DNA from: Microcystis aeruginosa W13-11 | GTDB taxonomy: Bacteria > Cyanobacteriota > Cyanobacteriia > Cyanobacteriales > Microcystaceae | Reading direction: 5' to 3' | NCBI GenBank assembly: GCA_009995705.1 | Contig: JAADBR010000012.1 | Span: 1-47,523 of the forward strand | DNA: 47,523 nucleotides | Shown here: positions 1 to 8,871 of the stretch, piece after piece | Position numbering within the stretch: the stretch's first letter is position 1 | Layout of the letters: each line of letters opens with the position of its first letter | The notes under the pieces: model-generated | Database searches by the model: none | What the model was told of the DNA's origin: nothing | What the model saw: the letters and a program-made list of their open reading frames with translations, nothing else | Program-made: the position numbers and the translations under genes

Positions 1-687
1 TGAGGAAATCAAATCTGAGAGGGTTTTGTCAAGAGGTCAGGCGATAAATTGTATCCTGAGCTACCAAAATTAGATGATGCAAATTTGAGCCTTTTTGTCA
101 ATGCGTAAGTCCTACAATTTAATGTCACGGTTTGGAGCCAAGAAGTTAAGAAAAATAAAGGCTGGGCTGGTCATAGGATTGAGCGTCATTTAGGCTTGGC
201 TCTCAACTCATCTCGATCTCCTAATTTTGGTAGCTGGGAGTTAAAGCTAGTTCCATTAGTAGCCAGACGAACAGGAGTACTTAGGGTAAAAGAAACGATG
301 GCGATCACTATGATCGATCCAGTGGAAGTTGTAAGCAAAGAGTTTGAGGATAGTCATCTTTTCAATAAATTACAGAAAATCGTTGTTGTAGCGCGCGTCT
401 TCGAGAGCCAATCAGACGAGCGTTCTCTTGTGCATTCAGTAGCTTCTTTCGATCTTGATAATCCTGAAATTTACGATCAGGTGAAAGCGGATTATAACCT
501 TGTTTGAGAAACAATAAGAACTCAAGAATTTTCAAGTCTTAGCGGCAGAATGGGCAAACTTGTGCAACCAAGAACAAAGGGTCAAGGTCATGGAAGCACT
601 TCTCGCGCTTTCTATGCTCGCACAGGGTTTGTCGCACATATTTTAGGAGAGGGCTACTCGATTCCTTTGCCCGTTACACCAGAATAA
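1..687 (+). pseudogene. Sau3AI/MutH-type restriction endonuclease remnant
   Basis: One reading frame (codons in phase with base 1) carries MutH/Sau3AI-like sequence across the whole stretch but is broken by in-frame stops at 16-18 (TGA), 106-108 (TAA) and 505-507 (TGA). Between the stops the fold is recognisable: NKGWAGHRIERHLG matches the MutH 'KGW.G..lE..LG' helix, GSWELKLVPL matches the E-L-K catalytic strand, and after the last internal stop GKLVQPRTKGQGHGS and RAFYARTGFV match the Sau3AI-like C-terminal part. The family cuts GATC sites using a D...ExK triad. Here the position expected to hold the Asp reads PNF, so it appears to be Asn, while the E and K remain. The 5' end lies before the window. 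Reading through a TGA that could derive from CGA would restore a continuous C-terminus. No intact methyltransferase partner is visible. Confidence 0.8.
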
Positions 688-1041
688 ACTTTCCTTGGAC
701 AATTTTGTGGCTATTGTCAGCATAGGTATCCAACAGACAACTTTCCGGTTGTACCTCAACAGATAACTTAAGCTGCCTAACTATATAATATACAGAAACT
801 TTCTGTCTAACAGTCCTCAGAGTAACTATAGGTGGAAACTTTCGGCATATTACCCCATTTTAGCGCAATCGCCAGAACTTTTCCGCATATTATACCCAAG
901 AGCATATTAGCCAGATTAAACAACCTCTTTTAAGTAGATTCCTAACAACAAGCTGAAATAAAATAGACTTTTCGGGAAGTCTAGCACTAATTCTTTAATC
1001 CACCCGACAATTAACTAATTTTCAGGGCAAAAGTGTCCTAT
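688..1041. other. Intergenic stretch, no gene recognised
   Basis: No convincing reading frame. The sequence is AT-rich and contains several loosely similar motifs around 'aactttc' plus 'gcatatta' (about 740-890), which may be decayed repeats. A small hairpin with a 7-bp stem (tagactt/aagtcta, loop ttcggg) lies at 964-983. It could end transcripts arriving from either side, but it has no clear T tract. Confidence 0.4.
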
Positions 1042-1512
1042 TTATTGGTGTACTTGCAGATGAAGGACATAATGACCTAAAATCAGCTTATCTGACCATA
1101 ATTCGTACTCTAGACGCAAATATTCAGGGAGATTATTCCCCTCTAATTGGAGACTAGGGGTATAGTTGCGGACGCGAAAAGCGTAACCCGGTTGAGAACT
1201 TTCGGCATTTAACCAGTAGCGACTGACACCAAAAACCCCTTGTTCCCAAAAATGACGATAGGCGAATCTTCCCTGGCCCTGCATGGTCATAATTACCCGA
1301 TTGGCCGAAATTTCTAGCCAAATTAATTTATTTTGTTTATTTTCGGGTTTAAGTGTCTCTATTTCTGCGAGAGCCACCGGGGGTTGATTGAGGAGAAGAT
1401 GAAACCGGTGGCAATCCTTTTGGTAAAGGGTAGCGGAAGTGTCTAAAGAGGAGAGGATGGGTAAGATCTGTGGAGAGCAGACAGAAGGAAACGGGACGGC
1501 GGTGATGGGCAA
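1042..1512 (-). CDS. Conserved cyanobacterial hypothetical protein
   Basis: A 156-residue soluble protein that I do not recognise as a named family. There is no signal peptide or membrane segment. The C-terminal half is rich in aromatic and strand-like residues (RFAYRHFWEQGVFGVSRYW, then YLRLEYELW), which suggests a beta-rich fold. The ATG at 1512 is the only good start. It is transcribed away from tRNA-Asn and convergent with the endonuclease remnant. It has normal codon use for its surroundings and is probably a real gene of unknown function. Confidence 0.6.
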   Translation of the reverse strand: MPITAVPFPSVCSPQILPILSSLDTSATLYQKDCHRFHLLLNQPPVALAEIETLKPENKQNKLIWLEISANRVIMTMQGQGRFAYRHFWEQGVFGVSRYWLNAESSQPGYAFRVRNYTPSLQLEGNNLPEYLRLEYELWSDKLILGHYVLHLQVHQ

Positions 1513-1613
1513 GCATAGACTAGACTTAATGGTGTCCTTATCTCCAAAATAGTCGATTCTCCCTCCACCTCTACCGGCACCGGAAATTTTTTTAGAAAAA
1601 ATCCAGAAAGCAC

Positions 1614-1643
1614 TTGCATTATTGAGGGACTTATGATTATAAT
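1614..1643 (+). promoter_or_regulatory. Sigma70-type promoter for tRNA-Asn
   Basis: A -35-like TTGCAT (1614-1619) and a perfect TATAAT (1638-1643) are separated by 18 bases. This would put the transcription start roughly 10-15 bases before the tRNA. The spacing and position directly upstream of the tRNA gene support it. Confidence 0.6.
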
Positions 1644-1662
1644 TGTTAATTGTGAGTAGCCT

Positions 1663-1734
1663 TCCTCGGTAGCTCAGTGGTAGAGCGGTCGGCTGTTAAC
1701 CGATTGGTCGTAGGTTCGAATCCCACCCGGGGAG
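1663..1734 (+). tRNA. tRNA-Asn (GTT)
   Basis: A 72-base cloverleaf can be drawn by hand. The acceptor stem TCCTCGG pairs with CCGGGGA (one T-G pair). The D arm is GCTCAGTGGTAGAGC, the anticodon loop is CTGTTAA with GTT at 34-36, and the T loop GGTTCGAATCC is canonical. The discriminator is G. No CCA is encoded. A TATAAT promoter lies upstream and a strong hairpin terminator follows. Confidence 0.97.
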
Positions 1735-1749
1735 TTAATGAAAAATAGC

Positions 1750-1780
1750 AGCAGCAATAGTTTTTTATTGCTGCTTTTTG
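1750..1780. terminator. Bidirectional intrinsic terminator
   Basis: A 10-bp stem (agcagcaata/tattgctgct) is followed by TTTTT on the plus strand and by a T run on the minus strand as well. It lies between tRNA-Asn (plus) and the convergent M16 peptidase gene, so it can end both transcripts. Confidence 0.8.
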
Positions 1781-1786
1781 CTCTCA

Positions 1787-3046
1787 CTAGAGAATTTCAG
1801 TGATCGCATTTTCTGGACCGACTAGAGAAATGTAAGGATTTTGAAAATATTTATCGGCTACCGATCGCGCTTGTTCGGGAGTAATCTGATTAATAGAATC
1901 CAGGAAAGTGCGATCAAATTCAATCCCCAAACCTAAGCTTTCATACCAACCGTATAATTGAGCGATTTCGGAGTTAGTTTGTTTACCGAGAGCATATTGA
2001 CCCAATAACTTATTTTTAGCTGACTGTAACTCCTCCTCACTCAAAATTACTTTATATAACCTTTCTGCTTCCTGACGCAATCCCGCCACTGCGATCGCTG
2101 TGTTTTGGGGTGCAGTACCCATATAAATGACAAATTGGGAAGAATCGAGACGGGTGGGATAAAAAGCGGAAACATCGTAGGCTAATCCCCGTTTTTCTCG
2201 CAATTCCACGAATAAACGACTAGATAACCCATTCCCCAGATAGGTACTCAATAATTTTAAAACGGCATAATCATCCTCTTGTACAGAAGACCCAGGGTAT
2301 CCTAACATAACGATCGCCTGTTGACTAGCTTGGACGGTAGTTAAATAGGTGGGCTGAAAATCAAAAGCGGCTGGGGGTAAACTAGATAAAGGAAGATCAG
2401 GAATTGACCAACTGCCAAAAATTTCCGTTACTGCTTTTACTGCTTGCTCTAGGGTAATACGGCCAGAAAGACTAATTACCAAGTTATCGGGACGGAAAAA
2501 GCGACTATGATAGGCCAGCAGATCCTCCCGTTGCAATTGCGAAACCGTTGCCTCCGTACCCAATAAAGACATACCATAGGGATGATCCGGGTACATAGCG
2601 GCGCGTAATTGATTAAAAGCTACATTAAAAGGCTGTTCCAATTGAGAGCGAATGCTTTGACGGGTGAGATTTTTCTCTAATTCGATTTCTGGGAGTGGAA
2701 AACTGGGAAAACGAATAATTTCCGCCGCTAGACGCAATATATCTAAAAAATCCTTGGTAACGGTCTTTAAACTCACCACAAAATAATCGGTCCCCGTATC
2801 GGCACTTAAACCGGCCCCTGTGGACTCAACTCGATCAGCAATTTCTAGGGAAGATAACTTTTCTGTACCTTTGGTGAGCAGCACGGCCAAAAGACGGAAT
2901 AAACCCGCTTTTTCGGTTTTTTCCCAACGAGTCCCCGCATTTTTGAGAAAAATCCTCCCCGCAACCAACTCCACGGCCGTATTTTCCACCACTAAAAGAG
3001 TGATGCCATTTTCTAAGGTTAAGCGGTGAATGGGAGAAGCGGACAT
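1787..3046 (-). CDS. M16 peptidase-family protein, zinc-less subunit
   Basis: A 419-residue insulinase-like protein. The place where an active M16 peptidase has HxxEH reads LFRLLAVLL, so the zinc site is missing. The C-terminal part keeps the family's 'GLAYDVSAFY' segment and the 'LYGWYESLG' region that carries the substrate-binding R/Y-type motif in inactive partners. Known bacterial M16B enzymes work as pairs of one catalytic and one non-catalytic subunit. This gene starts 3 bases after its active-site-bearing neighbour, so the two are almost certainly co-transcribed and form such a heterodimer. The ATG at 3046 gives a normal length. Substrate unknown; peptide clearance is the usual guess. 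Confidence 0.9.
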   Translation of the reverse strand: MSASPIHRLTLENGITLLVVENTAVELVAGRIFLKNAGTRWEKTEKAGLFRLLAVLLTKGTEKLSSLEIADRVESTGAGLSADTGTDYFVVSLKTVTKDFLDILRLAAEIIRFPSFPLPEIELEKNLTRQSIRSQLEQPFNVAFNQLRAAMYPDHPYGMSLLGTEATVSQLQREDLLAYHSRFFRPDNLVISLSGRITLEQAVKAVTEIFGSWSIPDLPLSSLPPAAFDFQPTYLTTVQASQQAIVMLGYPGSSVQEDDYAVLKLLSTYLGNGLSSRLFVELREKRGLAYDVSAFYPTRLDSSQFVIYMGTAPQNTAIAVAGLRQEAERLYKVILSEEELQSAKNKLLGQYALGKQTNSEIAQLYGWYESLGLGIEFDRTFLDSINQITPEQARSVADKYFQNPYISLVGPENAITEIL

Positions 3047-3049
3047 CGT

Positions 3050-4327
3050 TTATTCACAGGGTTGCATTATTGTAATAGCATATCGCTCCGGGGAGAGATA
3101 CTGACGCGCCAGACGCTGGAGATCTGACGGTTGCAAACTTTGGATAACTTGGGGATAGATCGTTGCTAGGTCGGCAGCTCTCAGGGTTTGATAATATCCA
3201 TAGAGTCCGGCTAATTGGCCCGGGGTTTCTGTGGAGAAAATATAATCGTTAGTTAATATCTGTTGAGTGCGGTGTAATTCTGCGGGGGTGACGGGATGAT
3301 CGTGCAGATATTGGATATGTTCACAGATAATAGCTTCAATTGCCGCGGTTTGTGGGCTAGATAGGCAAGCACCGATGGTAAAGAGACTAGCATCTCGTTG
3401 CAGGGAAAAATTACTGTTAATATCGAGGACGATTTGCGCTTCTTCTCGTAGCTGTCGCACTAACCGCGAACAGCGTCCCCCAGCAAGAATCACCGAAAGC
3501 AAGTCTAATCCAAAGGCATCTTCTAGGCGATCGCATCCCGGTCCAGTCCATCCCATCAAGAGACGAGAATGTTCTAGGTGGGGTAAATATACTTGGGAAC
3601 GACGAATTTCGATCAGAGGGGGTTCAGCAGCCACTAGATGGGGAGGGGATTCCGAGGGGACGGGAAATTCCCGAAAAGATTGCCGGATAATTTCTAAAGC
3701 TGGTTGGGGTTCAATTCCCCCGATAATCGCCACACACATATTTTCCGGTTGATAATAGGTGCGATGGAAACAGCGCATTTGATTGGGGGTTAATTGCTCT
3801 AAACAGGGTTGATCGCCTAAAATAGAGCGTCCGTAGGGATGGTTTTGATAGATACTTCCGCAGAGGGTTTGGTAGGCAATCCAATCGGGATCATCATAAC
3901 AGGCCCGTAATTCTTCTAAAACTACATCTTTTTCCCGATAGAATTCCTCATCGTCAATCTCAGCATGGAGGAGAATTTCGGCCAGATGGGGTAAGGTATA
4001 TTCAATTTGATCCACACTGGTGGTGAGATAGAAGTGCGCGTAATCGTGACTGGTGGCAGCGTTGGTCATTCCGCCACAATTTTCGATTAAATAGTCAAAG
4101 AGTCCGGGGGGAAGTTTTTTCGTCCCCTTAAAGATCATGTGTTCGAGAAAATGGGCCGTACCTAACCATGGCTCGGGTTCGGCGATCGCACCCGCTTTCA
4201 CCCACACATCCACCACCACCACAGGAGTCACGGGTAAGTACTGATGAATTACGGTTAAGCCGTGATCTAATTGCCATACCTGAGCGGGAAAAGAACTTGT
4301 TTGACACTGCGCTATCAACTTAATCAA
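3050..4327 (-). CDS. M16 family zinc metallopeptidase, catalytic subunit
   Basis: A 425-residue protein with the inverted zinc motif HFLEH at residues 59-63 in the first half and the downstream acidic helix EKDVVLEELRA that supplies the third ligand in the family. Two M16 half-domains (about 15-210 and 220-420) make the usual clam-shell arrangement. There is no signal peptide, so it probably acts in the cytoplasm. It is the first gene of a two-gene operon with the zinc-less subunit downstream, 3 bases apart. The divergent region upstream contains the repeat array before coaX. Confidence 0.93.
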   Translation of the reverse strand: MIKLIAQCQTSSFPAQVWQLDHGLTVIHQYLPVTPVVVVDVWVKAGAIAEPEPWLGTAHFLEHMIFKGTKKLPPGLFDYLIENCGGMTNAATSHDYAHFYLTTSVDQIEYTLPHLAEILLHAEIDDEEFYREKDVVLEELRACYDDPDWIAYQTLCGSIYQNHPYGRSILGDQPCLEQLTPNQMRCFHRTYYQPENMCVAIIGGIEPQPALEIIRQSFREFPVPSESPPHLVAAEPPLIEIRRSQVYLPHLEHSRLLMGWTGPGCDRLEDAFGLDLLSVILAGGRCSRLVRQLREEAQIVLDINSNFSLQRDASLFTIGACLSSPQTAAIEAIICEHIQYLHDHPVTPAELHRTQQILTNDYIFSTETPGQLAGLYGYYQTLRAADLATIYPQVIQSLQPSDLQRLARQYLSPERYAITIMQPCE

Positions 4328-4439
4328 TGTCCGTTAACCAGATTTTTTGTTAAATTCTATACCTAGGTTATCTTATTCTCTTGTCTGTTCCACCATTAAA
4401 AAACTTTTGTCATGATTTCTAGACAATTCCGCCAAATAT

Positions 4440-4575
4440 CAGCCTTATCAGTGATCAGTTATCAGATGTGAGTTTTCAGTTTACTGATTACTGTTTACTG
4501 ATTACTGTTTACCGATCCCTAATCACTGATTACTGATTACTGCTTACTGTTCACTGTTCACTGTTCACTGAAAAT
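4440..4575. repeat. Short tandem ACTGATTACTGTTC-type repeat cluster
   Basis: About 17 back-to-back 7-base variants of 'actgatt/actgttt/actgttc' with 'gtgatcagttatcag' at the left edge. The same words occur at 13355-13415, 23697-23838 and as a fragment just before 34285. It resembles the short tandemly repeated intergenic sequences known from cyanobacteria. It lies in the 264-base gap between divergent genes. Confidence 0.75.
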
Positions 4576-4591
4576 ACTTCCCACTAACTGA

Positions 4592-5371
4592 ATGACTGAA
4601 CAAGATACTGACTGGATAGGGTTGATGATCGGCAATTCTCGGCTACATTGGGGATATTTTCGCGGTCAAACCCTGTTAGCTTGTCTTGATACTCCCCACC
4701 TGAACGAACCCCTAAGTAATGAATTTTTGCAACAAATTTTCCCCAAACTCTTGACAAATAAGTGTAACTGTGAATTGGTTGTCGCTTCTGTGGTTCCTAG
4801 CCAAAGAGAATTATGGTCAAATTATGGCAATTTACGGATAATTAATTTAAAAGATATTCCTTTACTGGATTCATATCCAACATTAGGCATTGATCGAGCT
4901 TTAGCTGTCTTAGGTGCGGGAAAAAAGTACGGATTTCCCTGTTTAGTCATCGATGCGGGAACAGCTTTAACTTTTACGGGAGTGGATAGGGATAAAAAGC
5001 TAGTGGGGGGGGGCATTTTACCCGGGTTAAAGGTGCAATTAGCCAGTTTAAGGGAACGGACGGCAGCCTTACCAGAGGTGTCCTTATCGGAAAGATTACC
5101 GCAGATGTGGGCAAAAGAAACAGCAGAAGGGATAAAAAGTGGGATAATTTATACAATTTTGGCGGGAATAGAAAAATTCAGTCGGGAATGGTTAAATTTA
5201 TATCCAGAGAGCAGGATAATTTTAACGGGGGGAGATGGGGACTTAATTAGAGATTACTGGCAAGAAAACGCCATTACATCACTCCTAGTGGATAAGATGA
5301 TAATTTTTGAGGGAATTGCCGCAGTTAAGGGGATCTCCTCCTGTTTAATTGACAAAGGCGAACCTATCTAG
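4592..5371 (+). CDS. coaX: Type III pantothenate kinase
   Basis: Phosphorylates pantothenate in the first committed step of coenzyme A synthesis. The 259-residue protein has the ASKHA-fold signatures of type III enzymes: [10 protein letters not shown] near residue 12, [11 protein letters not shown], and the acidic [11 protein letters not shown] followed by GGGILPG. In most type III enzymes the first motif is D-x-G-N. Here the corresponding position is Met, which I recall in other cyanobacterial homologues but cannot confirm. ATG at 4592. The following epimerase starts 70 bases downstream on the same strand. Confidence 0.9.
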   Translation: MTEQDTDWIGLMIGNSRLHWGYFRGQTLLACLDTPHLNEPLSNEFLQQIFPKLLTNKCNCELVVASVVPSQRELWSNYGNLRIINLKDIPLLDSYPTLGIDRALAVLGAGKKYGFPCLVIDAGTALTFTGVDRDKKLVGGGILPGLKVQLASLRERTAALPEVSLSERLPQMWAKETAEGIKSGIIYTILAGIEKFSREWLNLYPESRIILTGGDGDLIRDYWQENAITSLLVDKMIIFEGIAAVKGISSCLIDKGEPI

Positions 5372-5441
5372 TAAAGTTGGAGAAAGTTTTCTCAACTTGG
5401 GAAATTTCCGAACAACTAGGCAAAAAATTCAGGATATAGTT

Positions 5442-6509
5442 ATGGCGATAGTTCTAGTAACCGGTTCTGCTGGTTTAATTGGTTCCGAATCAGTCAGATT
5501 TTTTTGTGACAAGGGTTATACCGTCGTTGGAATTGATAATAATATGCGTCAGGTATTTTTTGGCGAAGACGCTTCAACGGAGTGGAATCGAGCCAAATTA
5601 TCCCAAGATTACGGGGATAAATACATTCACCATGCTGTAGATATCCGCGATCATGAAGCTATTGCAGCTATATTTAAAACCTATAGTCATGATATATCCT
5701 TAATTATCCACACGGCAGCGCAACCTTCCCACGATTGGGCAGCTAAGGATCCCTATATGGATTTTAGTGTCAATGCTAACGGAACTTTAGTATTATTAGA
5801 AAATACTCGTCAACACTGTCCCCAAGCAGTATTTATTTTTTGTTCCACCAATAAAGTTTACGGGGATAGACCGAATGAATTGCCCTTAGTGGAAAAAGAA
5901 TTACGTTGGGAAATCTCAGAAAATCATCCTTATTTTGCTCAAGGTATTGACGAGTTGATGAGTATTGATGCTTGTAAACATTCTTTGTTTGGTGCCTCGA
6001 AAGTGGCAGCGGATGTATTAGTACAGGAATACGGGCGTTATTTTGAGATGAAAACTGCCTCTTTTCGTGGTGGTTGTTTAACCGGTCCAAGTCATTCGGG
6101 AACCCAATTACACGGGTTTTTATCCTACTTAATGAAATGTACGATGATTGGTAAAGAATACAGTATTTATGGGTATAAGGGTAAGCAGGTACGGGATAAT
6201 ATTCATAGTTACGATCTCGTCAATGCTTTCTATCATTTTTATCAGACTCCGCGAGTGGCAGAAGTTTATAATATCGGTGGTAGTCGCTTTAGTAATTGTT
6301 CCATGTTAGAAGCTATTCAAGAATGTGAAGCGATTGCGGCTAAAAAGTTAAACTGGCAGTATGTGGAGACTAATCGCATTGGTGATCATATCTGGTGGAT
6401 TTCTGATGTGAGTAAGTTTAAAAATCATTATCCTGATTGGGAGTTGACCTACACAGTAACAGATATTCTCAAAGAGATTTTTAATCAAAACGTTAGCCGT
6501 TGGACCTAG
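5442..6509 (+). CDS. NAD-dependent nucleotide-sugar epimerase (SDR), CDP-paratose 2-epimerase-like
   Basis: A 355-residue extended short-chain dehydrogenase. The Rossmann start VTGSAGLIG lies at residues 6-14, a sugar-binding 'STNKVYGD' segment follows, and the end carries [11 protein letters not shown] and VYNIGGS typical of nucleotide-sugar epimerases/dehydratases. The nearest named relatives are CDP-paratose/tyvelose epimerases. The catalytic YxxxK tetrad position reads FGASK, so the Tyr is Phe. I chose the ATG at 5442 because the Rossmann strand begins there; an upstream extension to 5349 would overlap coaX and adds no domain. The substrate cannot be read from the sequence. It heads a sugar-processing cluster but is separated from the next gene by 315 bases with a repeat. 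Confidence 0.85.
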   Translation: MAIVLVTGSAGLIGSESVRFFCDKGYTVVGIDNNMRQVFFGEDASTEWNRAKLSQDYGDKYIHHAVDIRDHEAIAAIFKTYSHDISLIIHTAAQPSHDWAAKDPYMDFSVNANGTLVLLENTRQHCPQAVFIFCSTNKVYGDRPNELPLVEKELRWEISENHPYFAQGIDELMSIDACKHSLFGASKVAADVLVQEYGRYFEMKTASFRGGCLTGPSHSGTQLHGFLSYLMKCTMIGKEYSIYGYKGKQVRDNIHSYDLVNAFYHFYQTPRVAEVYNIGGSRFSNCSMLEAIQECEAIAAKKLNWQYVETNRIGDHIWWISDVSKFKNHYPDWELTYTVTDILKEIFNQNVSRWT

Positions 6510-6824
6510 GGTAAATCAAGAATTATTCTGGTCAGCTTTGACTTGCTAGTTTTCCCTCGTTACAAAAGTGATTTTTAGCAAAATATACTGCTAGTGATTG
6601 AGGGAATCTGTCAATTATTTAACCAGAGGAGATTAATGATGTTATTAATAGCAATAAGTAGGGAGACACAATTATTTGTAGGATGGGTTAGCGCACTTCG
6701 TAACCCATGCGGGAGTTGGGTTTCATGCTTCAACCCAACCTACGTTCATCTTATTATATTTAATTCCACCCACCTACTTATTGACCTAGAAAAACTAAAC
6801 CAGATCATATTTTAAGATACTATT
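6510..6824. repeat. Intergenic region with GTAGG...CCTAC hairpin repeat (6678-6743)
   Basis: A 315-base gap. Bases 6678-6743 form a nested inverted repeat: outer gtagg/cctac, and inner gggtta...taaccc and gttgggtt...aacccaac. The right half is shared, in the opposite order, with 39620-39652, and the gggtta/taaccc part recurs at 31172-31198 and 31983-32017. An open frame at 6594-6815 crosses this repeat and shows no protein features. Confidence 0.7.
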
Positions 6825-8099
6825 ATGTTAACTAAAATCTACAACAATAAAATTTTTCGATTTCTCATTGCTGGGGGAGTGGCATTTCTAATCAACTTAT
6901 TCTTCATTTATTGGTTCATTGACGACTTAGGATTTAATACCCCATTTCTGAAGAATGTTGCTAATGTTATTTCGATAGAAATATCTTTAATTGCTAGTTT
7001 CTTTATCTATAGAATCTGGGTGTGGACTGGGGGAGATTGGACAATTAAAGATGTAATTTTGATACAACTTCCTCTCTATCATCTCTCGGCGGGTTTAGCA
7101 GTTTTACTGCGAGTTTTTTTGGTATTTCCATTCTTAAACTGGCTAGGAATTAGCCCTGGAGTTAACACAATGATCGGGGTTTTACTGGGTGCTGGTATTA
7201 ATTATGTTGCCAGTGATAGCCTAATTTTTAAACCTAAGAGTAAGACTAATGAGACAGAAATGTACTATCCCGAAGGATTAGCACCAGCTTTCGAGATGGA
7301 CGGTTACTCTCACCCACGTCAATCAAGGGATAACTATGCAGTAAAAACCCTATCAATAGTTATTCCTGCTTACAACGAAGAAGATTGCATCGAAAGCACA
7401 ACTCACTTAATATCTGAACGTTTAGAAGAGGATAAAATTGATTATGAAATCCTAGTGGTTAATGACAATAGCAAAGATAACACCGAATCAGTTCTGCAAA
7501 AAATCAACCAAGAAAATCCTCGGATTCGCTACATCAATAACTATTATCCCAATGGGTTTGGTTTTGCGGTGCGCTGTGGATTAGAAAATTTTAGCGGTGA
7601 TGCAGTGGCAGTAGTAATGGCAGATAATTCTGACTCTCCCGATAACATGGCGGACTATTATTATAAACTCCAAGAAGGCTACGATTGCGTTTTTGGTTCT
7701 CGTTTTATCAAGGGAGGAAAAGTTATTGATTATCCCATACACAAGTTATTCGTTAATCGTTTGGCTAATCTCTTCATTCAAGTTTTATTTGGGCTAAAAT
7801 TTAATGATACCACTAACGCCTTTAAAATCTATCGGAAGGAGGTTATCGAAGGAATCTCACCTCTGCTGTCTCACCATTTTAATTTAACAGTAGAGATGCC
7901 CTTAAAAGCAATCGTGCGAGGATATTCCTACACGACAATTCCCATCACTTGGCGCAATCGTACCACGGGGGTTTCCAAGCTAAAAATCAAGGAAATGGGC
8001 AGTCGTTATTTATTTATAGTTCTCTCCATCTGGTTAGAAAAACACCTTTCTAGAGGCGACTATAAGCGCAAACCTGTCCAAAAAATCAGACAAAAGTAA
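6825..8099 (+). CDS. GtrA-GT2 fusion: polyprenyl-phosphate sugar transferase/flippase-like protein
   Basis: A 424-residue fusion. Residues about 8-130 are a GtrA-type domain with four hydrophobic helices (FLIAGGVAFLINLFFIYW, then two more pairs). Residues about 155-405 are a DPM1-like family 2 glycosyltransferase: LSIVIPAYNEEDCI, ILVVNDNSKDNT, the metal-binding region VVMADNSDSPDN, and FGSRFIKGGKVIDYP. DPM1-like enzymes transfer a sugar from a nucleotide donor to polyprenyl phosphate, and GtrA domains are thought to help move that lipid-sugar across the membrane. It starts a tight run of four genes (gaps of 24, 58 and 10 bases). The start ATG at 6825 has only a weak ribosome site. The exact sugar is unknown. 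Confidence 0.87.
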   Translation: MLTKIYNNKIFRFLIAGGVAFLINLFFIYWFIDDLGFNTPFLKNVANVISIEISLIASFFIYRIWVWTGGDWTIKDVILIQLPLYHLSAGLAVLLRVFLVFPFLNWLGISPGVNTMIGVLLGAGINYVASDSLIFKPKSKTNETEMYYPEGLAPAFEMDGYSHPRQSRDNYAVKTLSIVIPAYNEEDCIESTTHLISERLEEDKIDYEILVVNDNSKDNTESVLQKINQENPRIRYINNYYPNGFGFAVRCGLENFSGDAVAVVMADNSDSPDNMADYYYKLQEGYDCVFGSRFIKGGKVIDYPIHKLFVNRLANLFIQVLFGLKFNDTTNAFKIYRKEVIEGISPLLSHHFNLTVEMPLKAIVRGYSYTTIPITWRNRTTGVSKLKIKEMGSRYLFIVLSIWLEKHLSRGDYKRKPVQKIRQK

Positions 8100-8123
8100 C
8101 CAATAAATTCAGAGGTTAAAACC

Positions 8124-8813
8124 ATGTTAGACGAGCAAGTAACCCGACAAATGGAATACTTAAAGAGACTTTACGAAAGTCGCTTTAATCCTCAAGAAAG
8201 AAAAGCAAAATTAGCTCTTTGGAAAGTTTTGGTTAATAATTTTTTACAAAATCATGTTACTGTCAATGATACAGTTTTAGACATTGGTGGAGGTTACTGT
8301 GAATTTATTAACCAAATTCGTTCTAAAAATAAATACTTAATCGATCTTAATCCTGATACAAAAGTTTTTGCTAATCCTGATGTAACGGTATTGAATCTGA
8401 ATATTCTCAGTATTAGTGAGCAGCAAAAACTTGATATCAGATTTGATAAAATTTTTGTCTCCAACTTTTTCGAGCATTTAAATAGTGCGGAAGAATTAAT
8501 CGAAGTTTTGGGATTTTGTTATGACATTTTAACACCGGGCGGATCACTTCTAGTGATTCAACCTAATTTTAAGTATTCCTATAAAGAATACTATGATTTT
8601 ATCGATCATAAACTACCTATAACTCACCTTTCTTTAAAGGAGTTATTGGAAACAATTGGTTTTAGAATCGATACTTTAATTCCTCGTTTTCTACCATTTT
8701 CTACGAAAGGAAGACCCGCTTCACCCACCTTACTCAAAATTTATTTAAAATTTCCTATTCTCTGGAATTTCTTGGGTGGGCAGCTATTTGTCAAAGCCAC
8801 CAAACCTAGATAA
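8124..8813 (+). CDS. Class I SAM-dependent methyltransferase
   Basis: A 229-residue soluble protein. The SAM-binding motif I is VLDIGGGYCEF at about residues 52-62, an acidic motif II follows (YLIDLNPD), then FDKIFVSNFFEHLNS and LTPGGSLLVIQPNF, the post-motif strands common to small-molecule methyltransferases of the Methyltransf_11/23 type. Position between a lipid-sugar transferase and an epimerase suggests that it methylates a sugar or lipid-linked sugar, which is inference. The gene is visibly AT-rich relative to the core genes. An AGAGG ribosome site lies upstream of the ATG. Confidence 0.85.
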   Translation: MLDEQVTRQMEYLKRLYESRFNPQERKAKLALWKVLVNNFLQNHVTVNDTVLDIGGGYCEFINQIRSKNKYLIDLNPDTKVFANPDVTVLNLNILSISEQQKLDIRFDKIFVSNFFEHLNSAEELIEVLGFCYDILTPGGSLLVIQPNFKYSYKEYYDFIDHKLPITHLSLKELLETIGFRIDTLIPRFLPFSTKGRPASPTLLKIYLKFPILWNFLGGQLFVKATKPR

Positions 8814-8871
8814 TTACTGACAATACAGTGATTCAAAGTAAACTATAAATACTAATCAAGATTGTACAATT

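Noticed and set aside
4440..4575. CRISPR array
   Set aside because: The repeats are 7 bases, contiguous and without spacers.
6594..6815. 73-codon open frame
   Set aside because: It crosses a GTAGG...CCTAC hairpin repeat, has no ribosome site and no protein features.
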